Shown: positions 23,776 to 32,474 of the stretch, one piece after another
How the letters are laid out: every line of letters begins with the position of its first letter
Position numbering within the stretch: the first letter of the stretch is position 1
From: an uncultured Clostridia bacterium
GTDB lineage: Bacteria > Bacillota > Clostridia > UMGS1883
Direction: 5' to 3'
NCBI GenBank assembly: GCA_934476455.1
Contig: CAKSNY010000022.1
Span: 1-46,777 of the forward strand
Length of the DNA stretch: 46,777 bases
Position numbers and translations under genes: made by a program
The notes under the pieces: generated by a model
The model's input: only the letters and a program-made list of their open reading frames with translations
Database searches by the model: none
What the model was told of the DNA's origin: nothing

Positions 23776-24858
23776 TTAACTGAATTTCACCTCTGAAAGG
23801 TCGCTTTCCTCTTCTTCCTCGTCAAGGACTACGCTGTCTTCCGCCTTAGCGTCTTTTTTAAGTGCCACAAGAAGCAAAGCCGTAACCACTGTTCCTGCCG
23901 TAAGTGCCAGCATAAAGCCCCAGGGGTTAATCATTGCGGGTACTATAAACATACCGCCCGACGGAACCATTGAACCTACGTTTAATATCATTATAAGCGA
24001 GCCGCCAACTGCCGCGCCCACCGAGCAGGAAAGTATAACGCGGATGGGGTCTACTGCCGCAATCGGGATAACGCCTTCTGTTATCATACAAATACCCATC
24101 GGGAATGCTATTTTAATGTTATCTGTTTCACTTTTTGTATAGCGCTTTCTTCTTATAAGCCACGAAAGAGCCACACCGAACGGCGGTATCATTGACGCAC
24201 AGATTTTTACAGCCTCCGGACCGTAAACACCGTCCATCAAAAGTCCGTCCGCGAAGAGCGATGCCACCTTATTAACCGGACCGCCGAAGTCAAACGCTGC
24301 CATTGCCCCCATTATTGCACCGAATACGCCGCGCGAACCGGTTTGCATATTGACAAGGAACTTTTCCAAAGCTTCCGACGCCATCGCTATAGGACCGCCT
24401 ACCACAAAGAACATTATAAGCCCTATAACAACCGAAGATATCAGGGGCACTATCATCATCGGCATAAGCCCCTGCGCCCACTTGGGAACCTTAAGCTTGT
24501 TTTTAAGAAATTCCACAAAATAACCTGCAAGATAGCCGCCCAGCATACCGCCGAGGAAGCCTGCGCCCATATTCTGTGCAATCATACCCATCAAAAGACC
24601 CGGTGCAATACCCGGTCTGTCCGCAATTGAATACGCAATCGCAGCGCCCATTACTCCGGGCAAAAGACTCATACCATACACGCCGAGCGTTACTGCCGCT
24701 TCCCATACGTTGTAGCCTGCCTTGTAGTCTGAAATTGTTGACGGATTGCCGCCGAAAATGTTACCTATTGCAATCAGCAGTCCTGCTGCAACAACCAACG
24801 GCAGCATAAACGATATACCCGTGAGTGCGTGCTTTTTCAGCTGTAATTTTTTCCACAT
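23776..24858 (-). CDS. PTS permease EIIC, fructose family
   Basis: This membrane channel subunit of 360 residues starts KKHALTGISFMLPLVVAAGLL, the usual EIIC-Fru beginning, and shows about nine to ten hydrophobic segments. The conserved SIADRPGIAPGLLMG, GFLGGMLGGYLAGY and FDFGGPVNKVA motifs of the fructose family are present. It is separate from EIIB and EIIA. The C-terminus carries an unusual acidic run (LDEEEEESDL) after the last helix. The transported sugar could be fructose or another ketose. Confidence 0.93.
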   Translation of the reverse strand: MWKKLQLKKHALTGISFMLPLVVAAGLLIAIGNIFGGNPSTISDYKAGYNVWEAAVTLGVYGMSLLPGVMGAAIAYSIADRPGIAPGLLMGMIAQNMGAGFLGGMLGGYLAGYFVEFLKNKLKVPKWAQGLMPMMIVPLISSVVIGLIMFFVVGGPIAMASEALEKFLVNMQTGSRGVFGAIMGAMAAFDFGGPVNKVASLFADGLLMDGVYGPEAVKICASMIPPFGVALSWLIRRKRYTKSETDNIKIAFPMGICMITEGVIPIAAVDPIRVILSCSVGAAVGGSLIMILNVGSMVPSGGMFIVPAMINPWGFMLALTAGTVVTALLLVALKKDAKAEDSVVLDEEEEESDLSEVKFS

Positions 24859-24883
24859 AACCTAATCCTCCCGTTTTATAAAT

Positions 24884-25195
24884 TTATTTTTTCAATTCTT
24901 CCTCTATCTTGTTTATCAGCGCCTTGGGCGACTTTATCGCTATATGTGTGGGAACCTCCACAATTCTTTTACCCTTGAAGCGATCCTTTCCGCCAACCTT
25001 TATGTCCGCCGCAATTATAACAACATCTGCTTCTTTAATATCGGTTGCGGTAAGCTCGTCCTCTGTTCCTATTGTTCCCTGTGTTTCGATATGAACATTA
25101 TGCCCCAACTCTTTTGCCGCCGTAACAAGCTTTTCTTTAGCTATATAAGTGTGTGCAATACCCGATGTGCAAGCTGCAATACCTACTATATTCAT
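24884..25195 (-). CDS. PTS EIIB, fructose family
   Basis: This 103-residue cytoplasmic domain receives phosphate from EIIA on Cys9 (IAACTSGIAHTYIAKEKL) and passes it to the incoming sugar. The family stretch HNVHIETQGTIGTEDELT follows. It lies 15 bases after EIIA and 25 before EIIC. Confidence 0.94.
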   Translation of the reverse strand: MNIVGIAACTSGIAHTYIAKEKLVTAAKELGHNVHIETQGTIGTEDELTATDIKEADVVIIAADIKVGGKDRFKGKRIVEVPTHIAIKSPKALINKIEEELKK

Positions 25196-25210
25196 AAGAT
25201 AACCTCCCTT

Positions 25211-25660
25211 TTATTTTGAAAAAATGTTTATTATTTCTTCGCCGCTCTTTGCCTCTGTAAGCTTTTTGCAATTTTCCGGTGATGCCATATGCCGCGCCAT
25301 TTGTGAAAGCAGCCTTACGTGGGTGTTTCCCTTGTCGTTTTCATTAACGGCAAGAAGCACCACAAACCGTACGGGCTCGTCCTCATCCTCGCCCCATTTA
25401 ACAGGCGTTTTTAAAATTGCCGCTGCGGCTGAGGTTTCTTTCACACTTGCAGACTTTCCGTGCGGAATAGCAATTGCATTTCCTATTCCCGTTTCAGACA
25501 CCTTTTCGCGATTTAATACATCCTCGGAAAAAGATTTCTTGTCTGATAATGCACCGCTTTTATACAGGATATCCACAAGCGCCTCAATTACCTTTTCCTT
25601 ACTGTCTGCCTCAAGCCCTACCGTGATGTTTTCCTTTTTCAGTACCTCTGTTACATTCAT
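25211..25660 (-). CDS. PTS EIIA, fructose/mannitol type
   Basis: The 149-residue phosphocarrier has the phospho-histidine motif GNAIAIPHGKS with His67, preceded by the REKVSETGIG signature. It takes phosphate from HPr. The ATG overlaps the end of the Enzyme I gene by 4 bases. Confidence 0.94.
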   Translation of the reverse strand: MNVTEVLKKENITVGLEADSKEKVIEALVDILYKSGALSDKKSFSEDVLNREKVSETGIGNAIAIPHGKSASVKETSAAAAILKTPVKWGEDEDEPVRFVVLLAVNENDKGNTHVRLLSQMARHMASPENCKKLTEAKSGEEIINIFSK

Positions 25661-27345
25661 TTTTCCTTACTCTCCTTTCTTATAATTTCTATAGCTTCGT
25701 TTTCATCCTCTGCCGAAAGCACCTTTTTCGCAAGGAGCTGCGCGCTTTTTACGTCTGTCTCCGCTATTTTGTGCTTTATGCGCCCTGCAAGCGGAAGCGG
25801 AACACTGAATTTTTTAAGTCCCATTCCCAAAAGCAGCTTTGTAAAATCGGTATTTGCCGCCAAATCTCCGCAGATACTTACTTCTATTTTTGCGTCGTTT
25901 CCTGCTTTGATTACATATGCAAGCATTTTCAGCACCGCCGGGTTAAACGGATTATATACGTACTCAACATCTGCATTTCCGCGGTCCGAAGCCGTAATAT
26001 ACTGTACAAGGTCGTTTGTACCTATGCTGAAAAAGTCACTGTATTTGGCAAATACATCCGCCATAATTGCCGCTGCAGGGGTTTCTATCATAATACCCAA
26101 TAACAAACGGTTTGTATATTTTGTATTTTCGCGGTCAAGCTTTGCCTTTACATTGTCAATGATTTCCCGCGTCTTTTTTATTTCCTCCACGCTTGTTATC
26201 ATAGGAAGCATAATGCGAACTTCCTTATCCGCACCTGCGGTAAGAATTGCCTCAATCTGTTCCGAAAAAATCTGCGGATTATCCATACACAGCCGTATAC
26301 CGCGGCTTCCGAGGAAAGGATTCTCCTCTTTTTTCATACTGAGATAGGATATTTGCTTGTCACCGCCCACGTCTATTGTCCTGATTGTGACAGGACGCGG
26401 ATAAACTGCGTCCATAACCTTTTTATATGCCTCATACTGTTCCTTTTGGCTCGGTTTTTCGCTTGCCGAGGAATATAAAAATTCAGTTCTGAAAAGCCCT
26501 ACCCCGTCAAAATGCTCATTCCCGATGTTTTTTAAATCAGCAGGAGAGCCTATGTTAATTGCCACAGCAATTCTTTTGCCGTCCTTCGTCTGAGCATCGG
26601 TTTGTTTTATTTTTTCAAGCTGTGCATTAAGCGCTTCTTCTTCTTTAATCAATTCATTATACTTTTCTTTTGTCTTTTCATCCGGGAAAGCCGTAAGCGT
26701 TCCGCTGTACCCGTCTAAAAAAGCAATTTCATCTTCGCTGTGTGCGTCCTTTAAATTTTGTGCACCCACAACTGCCGGAATCCCCATTGATTTTGCCAGT
26801 ATTACGGTGTGTGATGTTGTTCCGCCTTTTTCCGTAACCAAGCCCGCCAGTCTGCTGTGGTCAAAAAGCATTGTGTCGACGGGGGTAAGCTCGTATGCGG
26901 CAAGAATATATTTTTCGCTTCCCTCCGGGAAATAAAAATCATTGCTTGTACCGTTTAACATATCGGAAAGTATTCCTCCGACATAGCGTATATCCTCCGC
27001 ACGCTGACGCATATATTCGTTTTTCTTTGTTTCAAGAACGGATGCCATCTTGTCTGTTACAGCTTTAACCGCTTGGGCAGCTTCGGTTCCGTTGTCAATT
27101 TCCGTTTTTATCATCTTGTGAAGTGCGGGGTCGCCCAAAAGCATTTCATACGCAGCAAATATTTTGGCATTTTCCTCGCCGAATTTGTCCAAAGCCTTTT
27201 TGTGCAAAGCGCCTATTTTTTCAAGCGCCATACTTACGGCTTCGTCAAAATCCTTTGCTTTTCTTTTATTTTCCGTTTTTTCGTAATACAGCACCCTCCC
27301 TGCCGTTATGCCGGGTGCGCCTGCTTTACCTTTAAAAATTTTCAT
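25657..27345 (-). CDS. ptsI: PTS Enzyme I (PEP-protein phosphotransferase)
   Basis: Enzyme I transfers phosphate from PEP to HPr. The 562-residue protein carries the phospho-His motif GGTTSHTVILAKSMGIPAVVG (His179), the metal/PEP-binding GLFRTEFLY and SIGTNDLVQY segments, and the catalytic Cys loop SICGDLAANTDF. Length and domains are normal for a free Enzyme I. It lies 5 bases after ptsH in an operon with a single sugar permease. It may be a dedicated paralogue rather than the general enzyme; that cannot be decided without the rest of the genome. Confidence 0.95.
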   Translation of the reverse strand: MKIFKGKAGAPGITAGRVLYYEKTENKRKAKDFDEAVSMALEKIGALHKKALDKFGEENAKIFAAYEMLLGDPALHKMIKTEIDNGTEAAQAVKAVTDKMASVLETKKNEYMRQRAEDIRYVGGILSDMLNGTSNDFYFPEGSEKYILAAYELTPVDTMLFDHSRLAGLVTEKGGTTSHTVILAKSMGIPAVVGAQNLKDAHSEDEIAFLDGYSGTLTAFPDEKTKEKYNELIKEEEALNAQLEKIKQTDAQTKDGKRIAVAINIGSPADLKNIGNEHFDGVGLFRTEFLYSSASEKPSQKEQYEAYKKVMDAVYPRPVTIRTIDVGGDKQISYLSMKKEENPFLGSRGIRLCMDNPQIFSEQIEAILTAGADKEVRIMLPMITSVEEIKKTREIIDNVKAKLDRENTKYTNRLLLGIMIETPAAAIMADVFAKYSDFFSIGTNDLVQYITASDRGNADVEYVYNPFNPAVLKMLAYVIKAGNDAKIEVSICGDLAANTDFTKLLLGMGLKKFSVPLPLAGRIKHKIAETDVKSAQLLAKKVLSAEDENEAIEIIRKESKEK

Positions 27346-27350
27346 TTAAA

Positions 27351-27605
27351 TCACTCCGCATCCAACGTTTTAACAAGAGCGTCTACGGCGCTTTGTTCAT
27401 CCTCTCCGTTTGCTTTAATTTCAATTGTGTCGCCCTGCACAGCGCCCACACAAAGAATCATAAGCATACTTTTACCGTCATATTCTTCACCGTCTTTAAT
27501 AATCGTAATCTCACTTTTAAAGCTGTTTGCCGTTTTGCAAAAATCCGAAGCGGGTCTTGCGTGCAACCCCTCTTCATTTTTAATAGTGTAGCTTATCTTT
27601 ACCAT
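27351..27605 (-). CDS. ptsH: PTS phosphocarrier HPr
   Basis: This 84-residue protein has the phospho-acceptor His15 (GLHARPASDF) and the regulatory Ser46 (GKSMLMIL), both at canonical positions when translation starts at the ATG at 27605. That ATG follows TAGGAGGT. Ser46 implies that it could also be a substrate for HPr kinase and take part in carbon catabolite control. It lies 11 bases after the regulator gene. Confidence 0.94.
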   Translation of the reverse strand: MVKISYTIKNEEGLHARPASDFCKTANSFKSEITIIKDGEEYDGKSMLMILCVGAVQGDTIEIKANGEDEQSAVDALVKTLDAE

Positions 27606-27616
27606 AACGATACCTC

Positions 27617-29590
27617 CTACCACTGTTCAAATATTTTAATAATTTCGTCGGTCGATGTGCATTTTCTCAGTTTTTCGCATTGCTCATCATTTTCCATCAT
27701 TGCAACAACACTTTTATAAAAATTTATAATCTTACCTCTTGATGTACTTTTTTCGGACAAATCAAACGCAAGTAAAAATATCAAATCCACTCTCTCGCCG
27801 TTTTCTGTCCATTCTATTTCGTTTTTAAGGCTTGCAAACGCCGCAACGCTTCGTATTACATAATCGCTCAGTCCGTGCGGTATTGCAATGCCGCTTCCAA
27901 TATCCGTCGGGGTGCTTTCCTCTCTTTCAAAAACGCTTTTTTTGAATTTAACGGTTACATACCCCATCGCTTCAAGCTTTGCGCACATAATGCCCAAAAG
28001 TTCGGCTTTATTTTTTACGTTTAGCTGCGGAAAAATCAATTCCCGCGAAAAAATACTGTTTTCGGGTCTTTTGCTGCCGCTGCGCTTTTTTTCGTTTCTT
28101 ATCGAAGAAGCCGTTTCCTTTATAAGCTCAATATCTTTTTTTGACGGAATGTGGCTTATACGCACCGTTTTCTTCCCTACCTTGCTTTCTTCAAGCGGTA
28201 TTGCCGATATAATAAAGTCGCACTGCTGCCTTCGTATGTCGCGTATGTTTCTTATTGAAAACACACCCGTTATGTGTATTTCGGGCACGCTTGCGCTTAT
28301 TTTTTCGTACAATATGCGCGATATTCCCACTCCGTAATCACACACTATAAGCGCTTTCACGGCAGTGGTGCTTCGTTCTATGGCGCCGCCTATATGAAGC
28401 GCAATATATGCAATCTCGTTTTCGTTTATTTCAAGCGACATTTCTTTTTCAACAAGATTGCCCAAAAACCACGCCACTGCCATCATATTCGGGTATTTTG
28501 CCTTTATCTGTGATAACAGCGGATTTTCGGCGGCGATTTTATATCCCAGCCTTGCAAGCGTTGCTTTAAGCTGCAAAAACATCTGAAGAAGAAAAAACCT
28601 GTCCTCCAAAAGATTTACCCTTGTTATCTCGCTTATAAGTCTTGCCGCCCTTACGGTAAATATACAAAGCTGCGGATTTTCCGCTTCTGTTTTTCTTCGT
28701 GCGTTGTCATCGGAAAAATCCTGTATCTCCGAAATTGCCAATGCCAGCGTAATATACCTTATCTCGTGAGGGGGAAGCTTTATGCCGCTGCGCAGAAATA
28801 TTTCTTCCGCAAGAATCAGCGCGCTGTTTTCAGCCGTTACATCTCTCAGGGGCGACTTTCTTTGCGGCATCTCCACAACTTCGTTTTTTGTGCTGCGGTA
28901 TACGGAAAGCGAAACCATAAATAAAAGCCTTACAACAGCTACATAGCTGAAATATATGCCTGTTCTTTTTTCTGTTTCGGCGACTGCCTCAAGCACATAT
29001 GAAGCGTCAAACCCATCAAGCGCGGCACATACCGCCGTGTAATCGTTTTCCGCTATTATGTGAACAGGCGGCTCTCTGAAGGTTATAAGCTCCGCATACA
29101 TATCGGCATATTCGGAAAACACGTCAAGCAGCGCATTTCTGTAGTTAAGCTCGCTTGATTTTATCGTAATTCCCTTACCGCGGCGGCGGTCAAACAAAAC
29201 GCCGTTTTTTTCAAGTTGCAGCCTTACCTTATCAACAATTTTGTCCGTTTCTCCTCTTCCGACGTAATATTTTTGTGAAAGCTTTTGTGCCGTAAGGGCA
29301 TTTTCCTTAAAAAGATTTCTTAATATGAAAAACTCTATCTCACGGTTTGTCTTGTTCTCCTCTGCGTCAACCTTTTCCGGAATGTCCTTGCTTGAAACAA
29401 GCCGTACCCCTATATGCGGTTTGCTTTCTATAATGCCTGCATCTGTTTGTTCAAGCGCCTTTCTTATAGCCGCAATATCATTTCTTACCGTAGCGGCGCT
29501 TACGCCTACCTTATCAGCAATTTCGCTTAATGTTATATAGCTGCGGTCTTTGTAAAGTATTCTCAGAATTTCTGTTTGTCTTTTGTTCAT
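27617..29590 (-). CDS. PRD-containing PTS-controlled transcription activator (MtlR/ManR type)
   Basis: The 657-residue regulator has an N-terminal HTH (residues about 1-60: TLSEIADKVGVSAATVRNDIAAI) and a second HTH-like segment (about 85-150). Two PRDs follow, at about 190-295 (with LPPHEIRYITLALAIS) and 300-405 (with NEIAYIALHIGGAIERS). An EIIB-like domain with cysteine in IVCDYGVGIS comes next, then an EIIA domain with phospho-His572 (SGIAIPHGLSDYV). Such proteins switch on the downstream PTS operon depending on phosphorylation by HPr, EIIA and EIIB. It is the first gene of the operon it probably controls. Confidence 0.92.
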   Translation of the reverse strand: MNKRQTEILRILYKDRSYITLSEIADKVGVSAATVRNDIAAIRKALEQTDAGIIESKPHIGVRLVSSKDIPEKVDAEENKTNREIEFFILRNLFKENALTAQKLSQKYYVGRGETDKIVDKVRLQLEKNGVLFDRRRGKGITIKSSELNYRNALLDVFSEYADMYAELITFREPPVHIIAENDYTAVCAALDGFDASYVLEAVAETEKRTGIYFSYVAVVRLLFMVSLSVYRSTKNEVVEMPQRKSPLRDVTAENSALILAEEIFLRSGIKLPPHEIRYITLALAISEIQDFSDDNARRKTEAENPQLCIFTVRAARLISEITRVNLLEDRFFLLQMFLQLKATLARLGYKIAAENPLLSQIKAKYPNMMAVAWFLGNLVEKEMSLEINENEIAYIALHIGGAIERSTTAVKALIVCDYGVGISRILYEKISASVPEIHITGVFSIRNIRDIRRQQCDFIISAIPLEESKVGKKTVRISHIPSKKDIELIKETASSIRNEKKRSGSKRPENSIFSRELIFPQLNVKNKAELLGIMCAKLEAMGYVTVKFKKSVFEREESTPTDIGSGIAIPHGLSDYVIRSVAAFASLKNEIEWTENGERVDLIFLLAFDLSEKSTSRGKIINFYKSVVAMMENDEQCEKLRKCTSTDEIIKIFEQW

Positions 29591-29608
29591 TATTTCGCCT
29601 CTCCCCTC

Positions 29609-29656
29609 CCTTCGTTTCTTGGTATGTCTGAATTATAACCCAATTTCAAACGAAGG
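29609..29656 (-). promoter_or_regulatory. Promoter of the PTS operon inside a 9-base inverted repeat
   Basis: On the minus strand a perfect TATAAT (29632-29637) stands about 40 bases before the regulator gene, without a recognisable -35. The arms CCTTCGTTT (29609-29617 on plus) and AAACGAAGG (29648-29656) flank it symmetrically, one at about the -35 region and one in the early transcript. A poor -35 and a flanking dyad fit an activator-dependent promoter, or alternatively an RNA hairpin. Confidence 0.55.
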
Positions 29657-29750
29657 TTTTAATGTTTTTTTATCACATTAGATAAATTATTTGCAATAGT
29701 GTATATTTTATACAATGCGGCTGTTTTTATAAAAACGGAATGTAAAAATA

Positions 29751-29791
29751 AGCTGCTTAAAAGGTTAGATCAACATACCCTTAAAGCAGCT
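29751..29791 (-). terminator. Terminator of putP
   Basis: AGCTGCTT-type arms (29751-29764 with 29778-29791) form an imperfect stem with a 13-base loop, followed on the minus strand by TTATTTTTAC. The arms resemble a degenerate member of the AGCTGTTT palindrome family. Confidence 0.65.
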
Positions 29792-29810
29792 CATTTTCTT
29801 TTAAATTTAT

Positions 29811-31379
29811 TTACATTACAGCCTTATTGGATTTCACAAATTCGAAATCTTCCTCAATTTCTTTTGACGGCGGCGGCGTCAAAAGAGATACCGCCACAAT
29901 ACATACAGATGAGAATATGAAAGCCGGCAAAAGCTCGTAAATGCCGAACAGTCCGCCCAAACGGGATATAGCAAGCTTCCATAAAAACACCATAGCGGCT
30001 CCGCCGACCATACCGGCTATTGCACCGGGGCGGTTTACGCGTTTCCAAAACAGCGAAAACATCACAAGCGGTCCGAACGTTGCACCAAAGCCCGCCCATG
30101 CAAAAGATACAATTTTAAAAATTATACTTTTTTCGTCCATTGCTATTATCATTGCAACAACGGCAATTGTCAAAAGTGCCGCACGCGACATATTCATTAC
30201 CTTTTTATCGCTTGCATCCTTTTTAAATATACCCTGGTAAATATTTTTTGCAAATGCAGACGCCGCAATAAGAAGGTACGAATCCGACGAGCTTATTGTA
30301 GCCGCAAGTATTCCCGCCATTACAAACCCTGCCAAAAGCGGCGGCAAGGAGCTTGTGGAAAGTGTTATAAATATATTTTCCGCACTTGTTGCGCTAAGGT
30401 GTACGGTGGGGTGAAGCTGTCTCCCGACTATTCCTATAAATACGGCAACTGCAAGAGATATTAAAACCCAAACCATTGCAATACGCCTTGAACGCTTAAG
30501 CTCGTCCTCACGGCGGATTGCCATAAAGCGCAAAAGCACCTGCGGCATACCGAAATAGCCGAGCCCCCAAGCCATCATTGACGCAATTTTAAGAGCTCCG
30601 TATTCGGCAGCTTCACCGAATACCGGCGCACCGTTTTTTACAATCTGTTCGCCGGCAGTGTTAAGCTGCGGTGTTGCAAGCCCGAAGAAATCCAAAAATC
30701 CCGGTATTTTCCCTGCATTTTCGATTACGGCAGCAAATCCGCCCGCATTTATTATACTAACGGCAAGTATTACCGTAAGCGCTATTATCATAACAACCGC
30801 CTGCATAAAGTCTGACGCGCTCTCTGCCAAAAATCCGCCCAGTATTGTATAAATAAGCACAAATATTGCGCCCACTATCATCATAGATGCATATGGAAGC
30901 CCGAAAAGCGTTGAAAACAGCTTACCGCATGTTACAAAGCAGCTTGCCGCATAAACCGTAAAAAATACAAGTATAAAAACAGCAGAAAGTGTAAGTATAA
31001 CCTTTTTTTCTTCTCTGAATCTGTTCGAGAAAAATTCCGGGAGCGTGATTGAATTGTTGGCGCGTATGCTGTAACGGCGAAGTCTTTTCGACACAATAAG
31101 CCAGTTTATATACGTACCTACCGCAAGTCCTATCGCCGTCCACGAAGCGTCCGCAACGCCGCACCAATATGCAACTCCGGGCAGCCCCATTAAAAGCCAT
31201 CCGCTCATATCCGACGCCTCCGCACTCATTGCGGCGACCCACGGTCCCAGGCTTCTTCCTCCGAGAAAGTAGTTCTCCGAGCTTTTATTTGCCGTTCTTG
31301 CAAATAAAACGCCGATTCCTATTACAACCGCCATATAAATTATCATAGCGGTCAGAATCTGCATTGTTTCCGTAAACAT
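29811..31379 (-). CDS. putP: Sodium/proline symporter PutP
   Basis: The 522-residue SSS-family sodium:solute symporter has about 13 hydrophobic helices. It contains the proline-symporter signature SDMSGWLLMGLPG, NYFLGGRSLGPWVAAMSAEA and SITLPEFFSNRF. It imports proline with sodium. It is monocistronic, with its own promoter upstream and terminator downstream. The acidic-basic C-terminus is unremarkable. Confidence 0.93.
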   Translation of the reverse strand: MFTETMQILTAMIIYMAVVIGIGVLFARTANKSSENYFLGGRSLGPWVAAMSAEASDMSGWLLMGLPGVAYWCGVADASWTAIGLAVGTYINWLIVSKRLRRYSIRANNSITLPEFFSNRFREEKKVILTLSAVFILVFFTVYAASCFVTCGKLFSTLFGLPYASMMIVGAIFVLIYTILGGFLAESASDFMQAVVMIIALTVILAVSIINAGGFAAVIENAGKIPGFLDFFGLATPQLNTAGEQIVKNGAPVFGEAAEYGALKIASMMAWGLGYFGMPQVLLRFMAIRREDELKRSRRIAMVWVLISLAVAVFIGIVGRQLHPTVHLSATSAENIFITLSTSSLPPLLAGFVMAGILAATISSSDSYLLIAASAFAKNIYQGIFKKDASDKKVMNMSRAALLTIAVVAMIIAMDEKSIIFKIVSFAWAGFGATFGPLVMFSLFWKRVNRPGAIAGMVGGAAMVFLWKLAISRLGGLFGIYELLPAFIFSSVCIVAVSLLTPPPSKEIEEDFEFVKSNKAVM

Positions 31380-31428
31380 ATGTAATCCTCCGTTTCAGGG
31401 TAGCACAACCACCCATTCTAATGCTTAT

Positions 31429-31456
31429 ATTTTACCATATATTTCAAAAATGTCAA
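31429..31456 (-). promoter_or_regulatory. Sigma-A promoter of putP
   Basis: On the minus strand TTGACA (31451-31456), a 16-base spacer and TAAAAT (31429-31434) stand about 50 bases upstream of the start. Confidence 0.65.
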
Positions 31457-31545
31457 TATCTATATAATTTTAGCCGCGGCGCTTCACTTTTCTTTACTTT
31501 TTTTATTTCTTTTTAACCGAAAACCGTCAACTTTGCAGGCGCATA

Positions 31546-31574
31546 TTGGTTTTAAAAAAGCTTTGTGATAAAAT
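31546..31574 (+). promoter_or_regulatory. Promoter of the amidohydrolase gene
   Basis: On the plus strand TTGGTT (31546-31551), a 17-base spacer and TAAAAT (31569-31574) are present, with TG one base before the -10 (extended -10). The start codon follows 20 bases later. The rest of the divergent region to putP shows nothing else. Confidence 0.55.
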
Positions 31575-31593
31575 TATTTTGAGGTGACATCTA

Positions 31594-32427
31594 ATGATAA
31601 ATCATAATACAGAAAGCATTTTGCCTGTTATTGACGCGCACACGCACATATTTCCGGGTGCAATCGCACACAAGGCTACCGAAAATATCGGAAATTTTTA
31701 CAATCTTGATATGTATACCGAGGGTACGCTTGAAACGCTTGCACTTGCAAGAAATGCCGTTACACTTGGGCGGCAAATAAAAATGCAGGTCGTATTTTCT
31801 CCCGCAATAACACCGATGCAGACAAAAAGTATAAATACTTTCATTTCCGACTGCTGCAAAAAAGACAGCGCGCTTATAGGCTTTGGTACACTTCATCGCG
31901 ACAATGATGATTTTAAAGATGAAATAAAACGCATAAAAGGCCTTGGGCTTAAAGGAATTAAATTTCATTCCGATTTTCAAAAGACTGATATTGACGATGA
32001 AAAAATGCTTCCGATATACAAGGAAATTGCAAAAAACAACCTCCCCGTTATTTTCCATATGGGCGATAAAAAGCTTTGTTATTCATCCGTTGACAAACTG
32101 AAAAATGTTCTGTCCGCCGTTCCTTCGCTCACTGTTACAGCGGCGCATATGGGCGGTTATCTTCACTGGGACGATGCCTATACCCTCCTCCCGATGTCAA
32201 ACAGGCTTTATTTTGATATTTCAAGTTCACTCAGCTTTCTTCCGAAAGAAAAATGCTATTCTATGTTTGACAAATTCGGCTGCGACCGCTTCTTTTTCGG
32301 AAGCGATTTCCCCATGTGGAACCCCTCGGAGGAACTTTGCCGCCTTGCACAGCTTAACCTTCCCGAAAAAGTGCGCCGCGGCATTGAATATACTAACTTT
32401 GCCGATTTCATTGAAAAATTCAGTTAA
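31594..32427 (+). CDS. Amidohydrolase family metal-dependent hydrolase (COG2159-like)
   Basis: The 277-residue TIM-barrel hydrolase has metal-binding HTH near the N-terminus (VIDAHTHIFPG), histidines in GIKFHSDFQ, VIFHMGDKK and TAAHMGGYLHW, and the catalytic Asp in FFGSDFPMWNP. This order fits the amidohydrolase-2 group, which contains decarboxylases and hydrolases; the substrate cannot be assigned. It stands alone between a divergent putP and a convergent lipoprotein gene. Confidence 0.82.
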   Translation: MINHNTESILPVIDAHTHIFPGAIAHKATENIGNFYNLDMYTEGTLETLALARNAVTLGRQIKMQVVFSPAITPMQTKSINTFISDCCKKDSALIGFGTLHRDNDDFKDEIKRIKGLGLKGIKFHSDFQKTDIDDEKMLPIYKEIAKNNLPVIFHMGDKKLCYSSVDKLKNVLSAVPSLTVTAAHMGGYLHWDDAYTLLPMSNRLYFDISSSLSFLPKEKCYSMFDKFGCDRFFFGSDFPMWNPSEELCRLAQLNLPEKVRRGIEYTNFADFIEKFS

Positions 32428-32473
32428 AAAATAAACTGCATAAAAAGCCTTAACTTTTTATACAGTTTATTTT
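32428..32473. terminator. Bidirectional terminator between convergent genes
   Basis: A long stem (32428-32447 with 32454-32473) contains one C-A mismatch and a 6-base loop, and has T-rich right and A-rich left ends. It serves the amidohydrolase gene on plus and the lipoprotein gene on minus. Confidence 0.85.
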
Positions 32474-32474
32474 T

